A stretch of 64,000 nt of DNA from Tilletiaria anomala UBC 951 (lineage: Eukaryota; Basidiomycota; Exobasidiomycetes; Georgefischeriales; Tilletiariaceae). Location: positions 62,001 through 126,000 of the forward strand of contig NW_013546988.1 of NCBI RefSeq assembly GCF_000711695.1. Direction: 5' to 3'. The position numbers were made by a program, and so were the translations under genes. How positions within the stretch are numbered: the stretch's first letter is position 1; each line of letters starts with the position of its first letter. Of this stretch, positions 12,444 to 22,212 are shown piece after piece. Under the pieces are notes generated by a model. The model made no database searches, was not told the origin of the DNA, and was given only the letters and a program-made list of their open reading frames with translations.

Positions 12444-13052
12444 ATGACGATCAAGCCCATCTCGAAGCACGAAGAGGCTCGGAACAAGTCCGAACAGAAT
12501 GCCGGGAAAGACGACCCAGTCCCATCTTACACCGATGCGATTGCCACATCATCATCGTCGTCACCAACAGAAGGAGCTGCTACAGGTACTGCTGCGCAAT
12601 CGTATACAATCGCAACGCCGCTCGGCGCAAGCGGCATCAGCAGCCCATTGTTATCGTCAAGAAACGCGACGCCGCCAGAGCCAGCACTGCTGCAAGGAGG
12701 CGTCACTGGTGCTGCGCCGAATGTGCCGCTCATCTTTGTCAGCTCGGGACTTCCTAGTGCCGCCGAACCTGGCGCGGTGCAGCTAACACCTGAATCCTCC
12801 AGAGAGATGGACCGCCAAGCGACGGTCCGCGCGCGTCTACGCTTCGTTGAGGCGTTCGCCTACGCGATGCTCATCTACATCATCATGGGCCTCCTCACCG
12901 GCATCGTAGTGGACCAGGCCACGCACGAAGGGCGGCATCGCCATCGGCACGGAGGCAAAAACAAGCCGCATCTCCCACCGCATTGGCCGCCAAGACAAGG
13001 AGAAGACGACAGCTGGAGCTGGCAGGTGATAGCCAGAAGCTTCCAGGTGTGA
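12444..13052 (+). CDS. Small single-pass membrane protein, function unknown
   Basis: A 202-residue intronless frame with a good start context (ccaccATGA). Residues 1-125 are Ser/Ala/Pro-rich and probably disordered; they include VPSYTDAIA, which resembles adaptor-binding PSY motifs. One hydrophobic segment near residues 135-155 (AYAMLIYIIMGLLTGIVV) is followed by a His/Arg/Lys-rich stretch and a short Pro/Trp-rich tail. There is no N-terminal signal peptide, so a signal-anchor or tail-proximal anchor is likely. I do not recognise the family. It ends 258 bases from the prenylcysteine oxidase stop (convergent). Confidence 0.55.
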   Translation: MTIKPISKHEEARNKSEQNAGKDDPVPSYTDAIATSSSSSPTEGAATGTAAQSYTIATPLGASGISSPLLSSRNATPPEPALLQGGVTGAAPNVPLIFVSSGLPSAAEPGAVQLTPESSREMDRQATVRARLRFVEAFAYAMLIYIIMGLLTGIVVDQATHEGRHRHRHGGKNKPHLPPHWPPRQGEDDSWSWQVIARSFQV

Positions 13053-13310
13053 TGCAGGATACACAGGTGTCTAGTTATGAGTCTGACAGCTGCAAGACAA
13101 GCTTCTGTGGCCGAAATGAAAGACTGGTCTGATCCACATATGGCCGGCAGATTCTTCGCTTCCCAATTCTCATGTACGATATGATCGAAGCATGCCCGTG
13201 CGTAACTCTTCAAGCATTTCTTGTAAACAATTTCATCGACGACTGCAGCATGAATGGATGTATGATACAAAGTCAAACGGAGGAGATAAGAGCACACAAC
13301 AAAGATAATC

Positions 13311-15664
13311 CTACGCACTGCGACATCCCCATCCAGCCCAATCATCATCACCCTGGTCGATTTCTCCTTCGTCCGCTTCTGTCAAATTGGGGCAATTCGT
13401 GCCACCATGGATGAATTCGTCGCCGTACCACTCTTGTAAGAGCAGCGCAGCGCTATTGCGTGCGCTGATCGTGCTCGTCTCCATCGTGCTGATCAAAGGC
13501 TCGAGCGCGTTGATGTAGTAAAGCCGCTCGTCCGCAACAAGCGGAGGGAATTCGCGTGTTGGCTTCAGTCCTGGAGAAAGGGATAGCGAGAGAGTCGGCC
13601 CCTCCGTGCAAACGCCGTTAAAAATGACACTCACGAGGATATGCGTCCCAGGTCTTGCGCAGGACCCAGCTGACTGTACCTGCACCCAGAAGCTCATCTA
13701 GTTTTTCATCTGAAATCTCGTCTGCGGAGAAGATCTTGACGAGGTGTTCCTCTGCTCCGAAGGACCCATCGCGTGCCTTTCTCGGTGGGAGCTTGCGAAT
13801 ATAGTTCAGGCTGTTGAACTGTAGAAGTATGCATGAGGGGTAAGCTTCACAAATTCGGTCTCCGTCTCCAGAATCCACAAGCGCTCACCTCCAACCTCGG
13901 ATGCGAGTTCGCTTCAATGTAATGCTTCCCATCATTCTTCCGCACGCTGCTCTTGTTCATAAGGATGGTCTCCAGCGAATCCTGTTTAGCGCCTTGCTTA
14001 CGTTCATCCTTCCGCACGCTGACTTTGCTCGTCAGAACCGTTTTCGGCATCACTTCGTCTTGGCCACGTCCAAAGTATTCCGGGCGCGGGCTCGAAGTGT
14101 TCGTGACTGCGAGCGTGACGTGCAGATGGACATACTCGATCGGTGGGAAGTGTGCATCGGCGCCCAGTAGCGTGATACCGGCGTTTTGCCACGGTGCGGC
14201 GATGAAGACGGCATCGTATAGCTCGCCGAAGTTGGACACGGTGCCGACGTAGTACTTGGTCGAGCCCTCGAGCCAATGCTGTTCCATGGCGGCAGCGGCG
14301 GAGACTTTGCCCGAAGCGACTGCATCCTCTACATTCTTGTACTTGATGATCCCAGTCACTCGTCCATGACTGCCTAGGCGGAGCTTGGAGCCGCTCTCGT
14401 CAAGCATGCGCTCAAAGATCTGATAGTTACCGCCATTGACACCAGCCGCTCCACTCGCGGCGAGGCTGACGCCGCCACCCAGCGCATGCAGTTCGTCAGT
14501 GTTCTGGCCATAGTTGACACGCGTGGCCGCTTCAACGATCTCCTCCACAAACAGCTTTGAGATGCGCGTTTCGTGGTAAAAGTGGTCCAGCGTCGATACC
14601 GCAGCTAGTTCAGAAAAGTTGAGCGAAGCGGCAAATTCTTCGATCGACCGCCACGGGAAGGAAAATTTTGGCTTCGATACACCGGTCGAATGCATCCAAG
14701 CAGCATTGTAGAGGTTCAAGAAGCGTTCTGTGAGGTCCTTGACCAGATTTTTCGTCGTCATGGGTGAATAGCCGTAGCGCCAAAGCATTTTGGCACTGTT
14801 CCACCAGCCATCATCAAGATTCTGCTTACGCAAGGTCGTCAATGAAATGACATGCTGCGTGCGGAAAGTAGTAGCTCAAACCTACCTCGAAGACGAATTG
14901 CTGGCCATCCCAGACACTCGTCGCGCCGTGTTCTTCCCCTAGGTGGGCACTGGTCGGCAGATTGAAGCGCTGGAGCCAAGCATAGAATATGAGTTGGCGC
15001 CGGCCGAGGTATGCAATGCAAGAAAAGTTCCATCGTGACTCACCTTTGCAGCTCTTACCATATTGCGGTTGACATTGGCAAAGATGCTGGCGCCAAGCTC
15101 GACGGCAGGGTAATTCTCCGGGTCGTCGTAAGGGTGCACAACAGTGGCCCTACCGCCAACTCGCTCCTCTTTTTCAAAGACGACAATTTCTAGCTCTTCT
15201 TCGCACTCTTCTTTCTCCTGCCGTTTCCGCCATTTTTTGTCCTTGCGTAATTTCTCCTGCGCTTGGCCAAGGAAGAAAGCGGCTGATGACCCGCTTGGAC
15301 CTGCACCGACGACAGCGATCTTGCGTGTGCGCTTCCCAGAAGGCGGGCAAAGGGACGCAAGGCGAGCAGCCGCATTGTCACTTTCAGTTCCGTCGCCTCC
15401 CAAACGCTCGTCGGCAGACTGCTCGAGATAGAGAGGTGTTGCATCTGCCGACCACGGCAGTTGATTAGTTGCGCTCTCTGCGTTGTCGCCACGGGTAAAA
15501 GGGCGTGCATCAACGTCGAGGTGCTCGATGAAACGTGCCGCAAATTCGGGCACAGGCCCGTCCAGCACGCGAATTCCCTGGTGCTGCTGTTGATGCCCAT
15601 CATCGCGCGCACAGGCGAGGCCTGTGGCGAGCACGGTGAACGCAAGGCAGAGCAAGATGCGCAT
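13311..15664 (-). CDS. Prenylcysteine oxidase (prenylcysteine lyase), secreted/vacuolar flavoprotein
   Basis: FAD thioether oxidase family that releases prenyl aldehyde from farnesyl- or geranylgeranyl-cysteine left by breakdown of prenylated proteins. Exons are 15664-15044, 14969-14886, 14821-13889, 13818-13635 and 13570-13311, about 693 residues. The N terminus is a clear signal peptide (ILLCLAFTVLATGLACA). The Rossmann motif VVGAGPSGSSAA is followed by VFEKEERVGGRATVV, then WDGQQFVFE, LWRYGYSPM, RVNYGQNTDELHALGGGVSL and YPRLKPTREFPPL, all matching the PCYOX pattern. The protein is longer than the animal enzymes (about 500) because of an N-terminal spacer and a Lys-rich insertion in exon 3. 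Start is the ATG at 15664; the GTG one codon upstream is not used. Confidence 0.9.
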
Positions 15665-16785
15665 CACGACGGCGAGCGGGCCGAGGGGAGGGAGGAGTCA
15701 AGGCCCCCGCAGGCGCTCTAGGCGACGGTCTCACGGGGAAGGTGTGTTTCGCTTGCACGCTGCAATCTTGCAGAGGCGCCGGGCGCAGGCAGTTGCGGCT
15801 ATCCGTTGTACGCAGATGGCCCTGGTTGTGCCTAGCGCTGAGCGCAAGTTGGCCGGGATAGAGAGGCATTCATATTACAGGGACCAGTCACTAGCACGAT
15901 CGACGAGTCTTTCGTACGAGAGACACACAATACATTTAAACGGAGTTACTGAAACAGGGCCTCCTCTCACCGCGCAGGATAGCCGGCGCCGCACCACACG
16001 CGGCAGCGAGAGATTTGCTGTCTAAAATTAGACGAGATGGTGCGTCCACAGCCAGAAAGTTGAAAAACTGAGATAGGGCAAGTTGCAAATCGTAACGAAA
16101 AAAATATGGCAAGATGCAGACGCAAGATATGCGAGGGTACATGCTCGAAACCCCGTGTGACAGAGAACGAGAAGGCCATGCGAGTGGGGTGTCCATTGAC
16201 GACGATCTCAACCCTCGACAGGCAGGATGAACGGAAACGTCAAGCACAGTGCTACTTGGGTTCAGATTTGGCAGCCATCAGATGCGGCGACACTTGGGAG
16301 CTTGAAGTGGCAGAAGATCTGTATGGCAGAGACCCCAACACGTGTCTTCGCGCTCGCTCAGCGCCAGTCGCGCCCGTCGTGCCAACGAAGCGACCAAAGG
16401 GGTTGCTCAATCGGTGTCACAGGCGAGTACTATATATACCCATCGCCGCACTTACGTAAGCCATACTTTGTCGTCTCCTCATCGACTAACAGGAAAAAGA
16501 GGCAGTCTATTAGGTTTTCAAGTCAAAATAGCTGGAAAGCGAGTGGAAAAGATGATGACGGGAGTTGAGCGAAGTTGAGGGTTCCCAAGAAAGTTCTATA
16601 TCCAGTCTGTGACTCGAGTCCTCCGACAAACCCAATGCAAATGACAATACACGAGCTTCACGGAGAGAAGAGCGAGAACTGGTGTAGACAAGACCTGGGC
16701 AATATCGACGCGTACACCAGAGACAGATATACGGAGGCCTCGGGGAACACATACGCTTCTAGGTTGGTCTGTCGCTAGATTCGAA
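15665..16785. promoter_or_regulatory. Intergenic region upstream of divergent prenylcysteine oxidase and ARG8
   Basis: 1.1 kb between divergent starts. TATATATACC at 16431-16440 is a TATA-like element but lies about 350 bases from the ARG8 ATG. No coding pattern is visible on either strand. Confidence 0.4.
16610..16615 (+). promoter_or_regulatory. Candidate Gcn4/Cpc1-type site (TGACTC) upstream of ARG8
   Basis: TGACTC sits about 170 bases before the ARG8 start, inside TGACTCGAGTC. Fungal Gcn4/Cpc1 factors bind TGACTC-type sites in amino-acid biosynthesis promoters. A six-base match is expected by chance in a region this size, so this is suggestive only. Confidence 0.3.
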
Positions 16786-18452
16786 ATGAAGGTCAACCCT
16801 TGCCAAGCGTCTACAGCTCTTTCGCTAGCTGCCGGATGTCCATCGGTGGCTACGCCGTTAAGGCGCATCGCAGCCCGATCTTTCCGGCCGCAGCATCTAT
16901 CACTGGCGCCAGCGCGTGTAAGCAGGTCGTTCGCTAGCAGCTCGTCATGCAGAGTGAGTCGGCCGCTCTCATAGGATTGGCACCAAGGCTCGCTGGGACG
17001 GGCGCTGATAAGCAGCACACGCCCCTCCCCGTGATCCGATCGCGCAAATAGGCGCCAGAGCCATGCAGCAAATATCTGGCCGTCACTCATCCGGAACCGA
17101 AAGCTGGCCAGGGAAACGAGCCAAGCGATATCGATGGCAAGGTGATTGCGTCTCGGGTGGCGCGCTTCAACAGCACCGTCCTTGCAACATATTCGCGTCC
17201 AGACATCATTTTCACACACGGCCGTGGGTTGCAGCTATTCGCAGCGACAGATTCAGGCGACTCACATCGCGAGTACCTTGACTTCTCATCCGGTATTGCT
17301 GTCAATTCTCTCGGACATGCGGATCCGCAAGTGGCCGAGGTGGCAGCGGAGCAAGCTCAGCGGCTCGTGCACTCGAGCAACCTCTTTCATAACGAGTGGA
17401 GTGGAGAGTTGAGCTGCAAGATGGTCGAACTTACGGGCCAGCACGGAGGGCTTGGGATTCCAAAGGGAAAAGGATGCACAACCGAGCTCAAAGTCTTCTT
17501 GGCGAACAGCGGCACTGAGGCCAATGAAGCTGCTCTCAAATTTGCGCGCAAATACGCTCGAGTTACTGCCAAGGATGGGCTTAAGGAGCGTAAGAATGCA
17601 CTCGTGTCATTCACCAATGCCTTCCATGGCCGAACAATGGGCGCACTTTCCATGACGCCGAATCCCAAGTACAAGGATCCGTTCGCGCCCCTGATTCCAA
17701 ACGTGAAGACGGGCCAGTACAACTCTGTCGACGGGCTTGAAACACTAATCGATCACGACACGGCCGGCGTGATTGTTGAGCCGGTACAAGGCGAAGGCGG
17801 GATTTACCCAGCCTCGCTATCATTCTTGCAGGCTCTGCGCAAGCGGTGCGACGAGGTGGGCGCGCTTCTCATCTACGACGAGATCCAATGCGGCCTCTTC
17901 CGCTCCGGCACACTGTGGTGTCACAGCGAGTTCCCGCCCGACGCACACCCGGACCTCGTCACGATGGCCAAGCCGCTTGCGAACGGCTTTCCTATCGGCG
18001 CAGTGCTCATGCGCAACAAGGTAGCCGACGCTATCGTCGTCGGCGACCACGGCACCACGTTCGGCGGAGGACCCTTGGCAAGCCGCATCGCGCACCACGT
18101 TTTGGAGCGCCTCAGCAACGAAGAGTTCGGCAAACAGTTGAAGGAGAACTCGGAATATCTCTTCCGCAGACTCTCGCATCTCGTGGAGATGTTCCCCGAT
18201 CTCATTTCGACGGACCCGCACCCTTCACCACGAGGGAAAGGGTTCCTTGTCGGCATCAGTATGAAGGATCCCTCCAATGCGGGGAAAACTCTGAAGCTCG
18301 CCAGGGAACGCGGCCTCATCGTCCTTTCGGCCGGGAGTGACACGATCCGCATTGCGCCTAGCTTGAACGTCAGCAAGGAGCAGATCGACAAGGCCGTCGA
18401 TGTTCTCGAGTCTAGCATGCTTGTGCTTCGTCAGCAGCAGACTCACTCATAG
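16786..18452 (+). CDS. ARG8: Acetylornithine aminotransferase, mitochondrial
   Basis: PLP enzyme of arginine biosynthesis: N-acetylglutamate semialdehyde plus glutamate gives N-acetylornithine plus 2-oxoglutarate, in the mitochondrial matrix. Exon 1 (16786-16953) encodes an Arg/Ser/Ala-rich presequence ending RSFASSSSCR, with donor AGA|GTGAGT. Exon 2 runs to 18452. The in-phase acceptor is uncertain: AG ending at 17060, 17111, 17120 or 17141 all work, giving 492-519 residues. The mature part shows SGIAVNSLGHADP, FLANSGTEANEAALKFAR, FHGRTMGALSMTPN, the PLP-contact IYDEIQCGLFRSG, the Schiff-base lysine in TMAKPLANGFPIGA, and TTFGGGPLASR. These match Arg8 rather than ornithine aminotransferase, mainly by the LVHSSNLF and IQCGL(F/G)RSG wording. 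The frame alone would suggest a GTG start at 17142, but the transit-peptide exon explains the 5' end better. Confidence 0.9.
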
Positions 18453-18872
18453 CAACTCGTGCGTTTGACATGACATGCATTGCTTGCAATTAACCAAGTC
18501 GCGTGTAGTGCATTTCATAGTCTTTCAAGACAGCATCGGCTTCATAGAGCTTCCAACTGCCCCAATGTGCCTGCGGTGTGCCCCCTGCCAACAAATTTGC
18601 TTTGAATCTGGCGACAAGGCGCTAGAGAGAGGACAGTGCGCCATGGGCCTGTATCGACGCATGCGAAGAACGAGACACAGGTCGCACTCATGCTGGTCAG
18701 CATCCTCTGAGGACGTGTTCTTCGTGACGTGACGACGTAGTCATTGCATCTTCGCCAGGATGCCTGCGACATGTCAATGCTGAGGTCTAGCACAGGCGGC
18801 CGCCTTGTGGTGCGGGATCGAGGCGACGGCAATACGGTTTGGTGGTAGCGGAAAGCGTGTGGCTTCAACAGT
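18453..18872. other. Convergent 3' flank of ARG8 and PET191
   Basis: About 420 bases between two converging stop codons. No coding signal, repeat or structured RNA was recognised. Confidence 0.4.
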
Positions 18873-19432
18873 CTACGGCGGCACTTGCTGTGATGCATCG
18901 GTACCAGACGATGCGGCGGTCTCGACGTTTGTAGTGCTTCCTGGCGCAAGATTGGATCGCCCTGGAGTAGGAGCCATTCCACGAAATCGCTTCCTCATGT
19001 CGAGCTACCGGGAGTTTATCATGGAACAGCGGCCGGATCGATTAGCATCATCCCCCGCGCCTCAAGTGACAGGAGATAACAATACCTGCCCGATGTCGGC
19101 CGCAGGCATCTCCATTTCGTAACACAACTACTCACTAGCCCTCTGCGGCACTCAACATAGCTTTTATACAAGTGCTGGCAGTCCATTGGCAAGTCGCGAA
19201 GATGGCTCTGCAAGCAGTCTTTGGGCGAGTTGCCTTCTTTGACGACGCAATCTGAAGCCAAGAGGCACGCTGCCAGATCATCCCGTATCGGTTGACACTG
19301 GAGTGCGGTCGAGGATCAAATATAAGTTGCGCAAGCATCAGCTTTGAATGCTGAGTCGTGTGACATACCGGGTCTATAGAGGCAGCGACGGGAATAATGG
19401 GTACCGAATATATAACTCACGGAGCTGACCAT
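18873..19432 (-). CDS. PET191: Cytochrome c oxidase assembly factor Pet191/Coa5
   Basis: Twin-CX9C protein of the mitochondrial intermembrane space needed for complex IV assembly. Three exons: 19432-19421 (only MVSS), 19297-19136 and 19004-18873, 101 residues. The spliced start MVSSCQPIRDDLAACLLASD followed by CVVKEGNSPKDCL and CQHLYKSYVECRRG places the cysteines as in the family. The last exon begins LDMRKRFRG, the conserved end, and then adds a Ser/Thr/Ala-rich tail ending QQVPP. The central exon alone looks like an 80-residue frame that reads through a donor (CTA|GTGAGT) into nonsense. Introns are 123 and 131 nt. Confidence 0.88.
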
Positions 19433-22212
19433 CCTGAATGGCGCGTCCTTGCCGACGTTGGAGACAATGAAAGCTCACGCGTAGAGCTCCAAGGGAGACT
19501 TCACTGCAAAGGATATGGGGCGCAAAAGTTTGCCGTTGAAGAGCGCCAGCGCTGAGCAAGCTAAATGTGCAGTGTGCTTCAGCCGCAACGGAATAGGGAT
19601 GACACGATGCAGGTAGAGGTAGAAGGTGCAGTCTTTCTATCGCACAGCCAGCTTCGAGAATGGTCTTACGTACGGGATATTTAACAGCTTACCTAATTAC
19701 CAGGCGAATATTTTAATTCTTCCATTTTATAGGGTTGATTATGCCTTTATGCTTCTCGAGACTCGATGCACTCGGTATAGCTCCCGAGGGTATCTCCTGC
19801 CATCCAGGCCCAATGGTCGAGCCATGAAGTCGCGTGGAGTTCAGAGTGCCCTAGAAGCGCTCCAAGTTGGCAGGCGCTATCAACTACATAGCAGGGTTCA
19901 TGTGTGAATCTTCTGAGCGGTCACCTGTGTAGTAGTTGTTCCCACGCACTGCATATTTGCCCACCTTGCAAGATTCTGCGAATTGCTAATACATGAAGGT
20001 GGCGAGGAGAAAGCAGACCCATCGGAAGCACTTGATGCTACTCGAGTGTCAAAAATTGTATGGAGATTTGCGTCCGATTTGCCGTCTACACTACACAGAG
20101 AGCATTAGATCCAAATCGATTCATCGAAAAGGAGACCTCCAGACCTGATGGAACTAGAAGAGCCGTGGGTGTCAATAGCGCATCGGCTGGGCATGTTCTG
20201 GCAGACATGAAGGGCCCCCAAACCTAAGTTCTCAGAAACCCCTTTTCGACCAGATAGAACCAACACCTAGTGATATTTTGTATAGTGTACCCGTACATAT
20301 GTGGAAGTGGTGCTGGAATCAACTGCTGGATTCTGGAAGATGATTTAATCGAATGGATCGCGAAGCCTCTGGGCCAATGCAGCACTGGAGCGCAGGCCCA
20401 GAATCTCGGTCACATGCCACTCAATGCTTCCGTAATACATAGTCGACCGCACAGGGCCCAGATCCATGGATCTGGAAACGCCAAGGGAGCCCACCTCTGC
20501 ATTGCAAGCATTGCAGCAGGCTTCATGCAACAACGGAATTATCCCTTGGTCGGCATGGGCGAAAGGAAGAGCACCAGGCACCCACCGTCCCACGCCCCTG
20601 GAAGAGACTAGGGGAAATGTCGGAGACTTAAGCATGGGAATATCTGCATGCAGAATGATTAGCGCTCCAGCTATATTGTTATCGCTTCATGTGGGAGCTG
20701 AATGCTGCGCCTACTTGTTACCATCTTATTCGAAGCGCACTACGAGCAGGTCGACTCGAAGCCAGCTTGCGAGCACTGAACAGAAACTTGTCGTTGGGTG
20801 ACTGGAAAGATGCATATTTCCGCCGCGTCACGCTTGTAGCTGAGTATCTTTGAACCAACACATCCAACAGTCATCACTTTCACTCTTGCTTCTTGTCTCT
20901 CCTTCTCCTCTTGCAGCTTTGACCGGTAACGTCTTGCATACAACATCCAACTTTCCTTCGAGAGCATCTTTTCACGGAGGCTCCTCCATATCGACAGAAG
21001 GGCGGCTTTGGCCTCTTGGCCCAGATCTGCAGTTGTCAGGTACAGTGGGCCACTGCGGTGCCTCCCTGATCCAATCAAGGATATAGAATTGAAACAGAAG
21101 GGAGAGCATTGCATGTAATTACTCCATAGAATGGCGGGGTACGAAGTTTGCTCAGGTACACTTTCTCTGCACGCACGTTCATTTGGCGAATTGCTTCTGG
21201 AAAGCATTCGCACGACCTGGAACACGACAAAGTGTGGTTATCAAACCTGAGGGCCCCTGTGGAGAGCGGCAGCCATCAGAAGCAGCAGCAGCAGCAGCCA
21301 GCGACTAGTGCGACGCATTTCTAATTTTCTAGCGCCTTGATCGTCGTGCGATAAGAGTGCCTGTCAAACCTCTCCTTGTAATGTAGCATCGGGCTGCTGA
21401 AGGCGCCAGGAGTCGCCCGAATGTTTGAGTCTCGGACCCCGTATGCTCGCATCTGTTTCCTATATAGGCCATGTGGTCTGGACCTGTTTCCCTGTCGCCA
21501 GCAAGATGGAAGCTGTCTGCATTCAGAACTCCCAATCATCATCCCCCACCATGCTCACCGCTTCACCACGAGTTGGTCACCTGTCAACGGCATCACGTGT
21601 ACACCGGAGGTTCTACACGTGTGCACGCCATTGATGCTGCCCAGAGGATAACATCTCCTTTGTCCCAGCGCATGTGACAATCGTGACGACCCCGTTCAAC
21701 CCGATAATAGGTGTGAGACAAAGTGATTAGCTTCCGGCATCGTGCAAGCTTAAATGCAACGGCGGAGCCGCAGGTTGTGGCACTTTTGCACTTAGCTGCA
21801 TTCATGCTCTTTCAACAAAAGCAGTGACCTCTCAAGACCCCATCCTCTTTTCGCACAGACAGAGCTGCGCATGCACCCTGAATTACAAGCTTTGAAGAAA
21901 GCAAACGCGCTCAGGAAACACTTTGGTTAGAACCTCCAGGAGGCGTGGCTAGTGACGACCATTGGCAAGACCACACCTATCCGATTCAGTACTTTCCACG
22001 GAGGGAATCGCCTGTCTGGATAGGCGTCAAGCTGCACTCTTTTGAATCAAGCCGGTAGATTGACGACGCAAACTGTACAGGCAGACCAAACATCTCAAGA
22101 GGTTCATCAAATGTAAGCCACTCATCTATTCCCTTCAAACTACCGACGTCCGCGCCCATCATCACCTTCCTCAGGCAGCTCGTTGCAAAGTGGAGACCAA
22201 CGGTGAAGCGCA
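19433..22212. other. Gene-poor interval with repeat copy A
   Basis: 2.8 kb without a recognisable gene. It has an AT-rich patch around 19675-19745, a short (AGC)n microsatellite at 21281-21298 and repeat copy A near 21035-21235. The last few hundred bases are presumably promoter and leader of the gene starting at 22213. Confidence 0.45.
21035..21235 (+). repeat. Dispersed repeat, copy A
   Basis: This stretch aligns by eye with 38500-38690. Shared blocks in the same order include GCATGTA followed by TGCTCCA/TACTCCA, AAGTTTGCTCA, CATTTGG, ATTTGCTGGAAGCATTC versus ATTGCTTCTGGAAAGCATTC, and a closing GAACAC. Identity looks around 65-70% with small gaps. No terminal repeats or coding capacity were recognised, so the element type is unknown. 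Confidence 0.55.

Noticed and set aside
17142-17144. GTG as the ARG8 start codon
   Set aside because: An upstream exon with an ATG, a mitochondrial presequence and a GTGAGT donor gives a normal start.
16596-17219. 207-codon minus-strand frame over the start of ARG8
   Set aside because: It covers the ARG8 transit-peptide exon and intron; no domain is visible and the plus-strand reading is well supported.
17820-18418. Long antisense frames inside ARG8
   Set aside because: Shadows of a strongly conserved aminotransferase on the other strand.
20740-21225. 161-codon minus-strand frame as a gene
   Set aside because: It spans repeat copy A, shows no domain, and the matching part of copy B does not keep an equivalent protein beyond nucleotide-level similarity.
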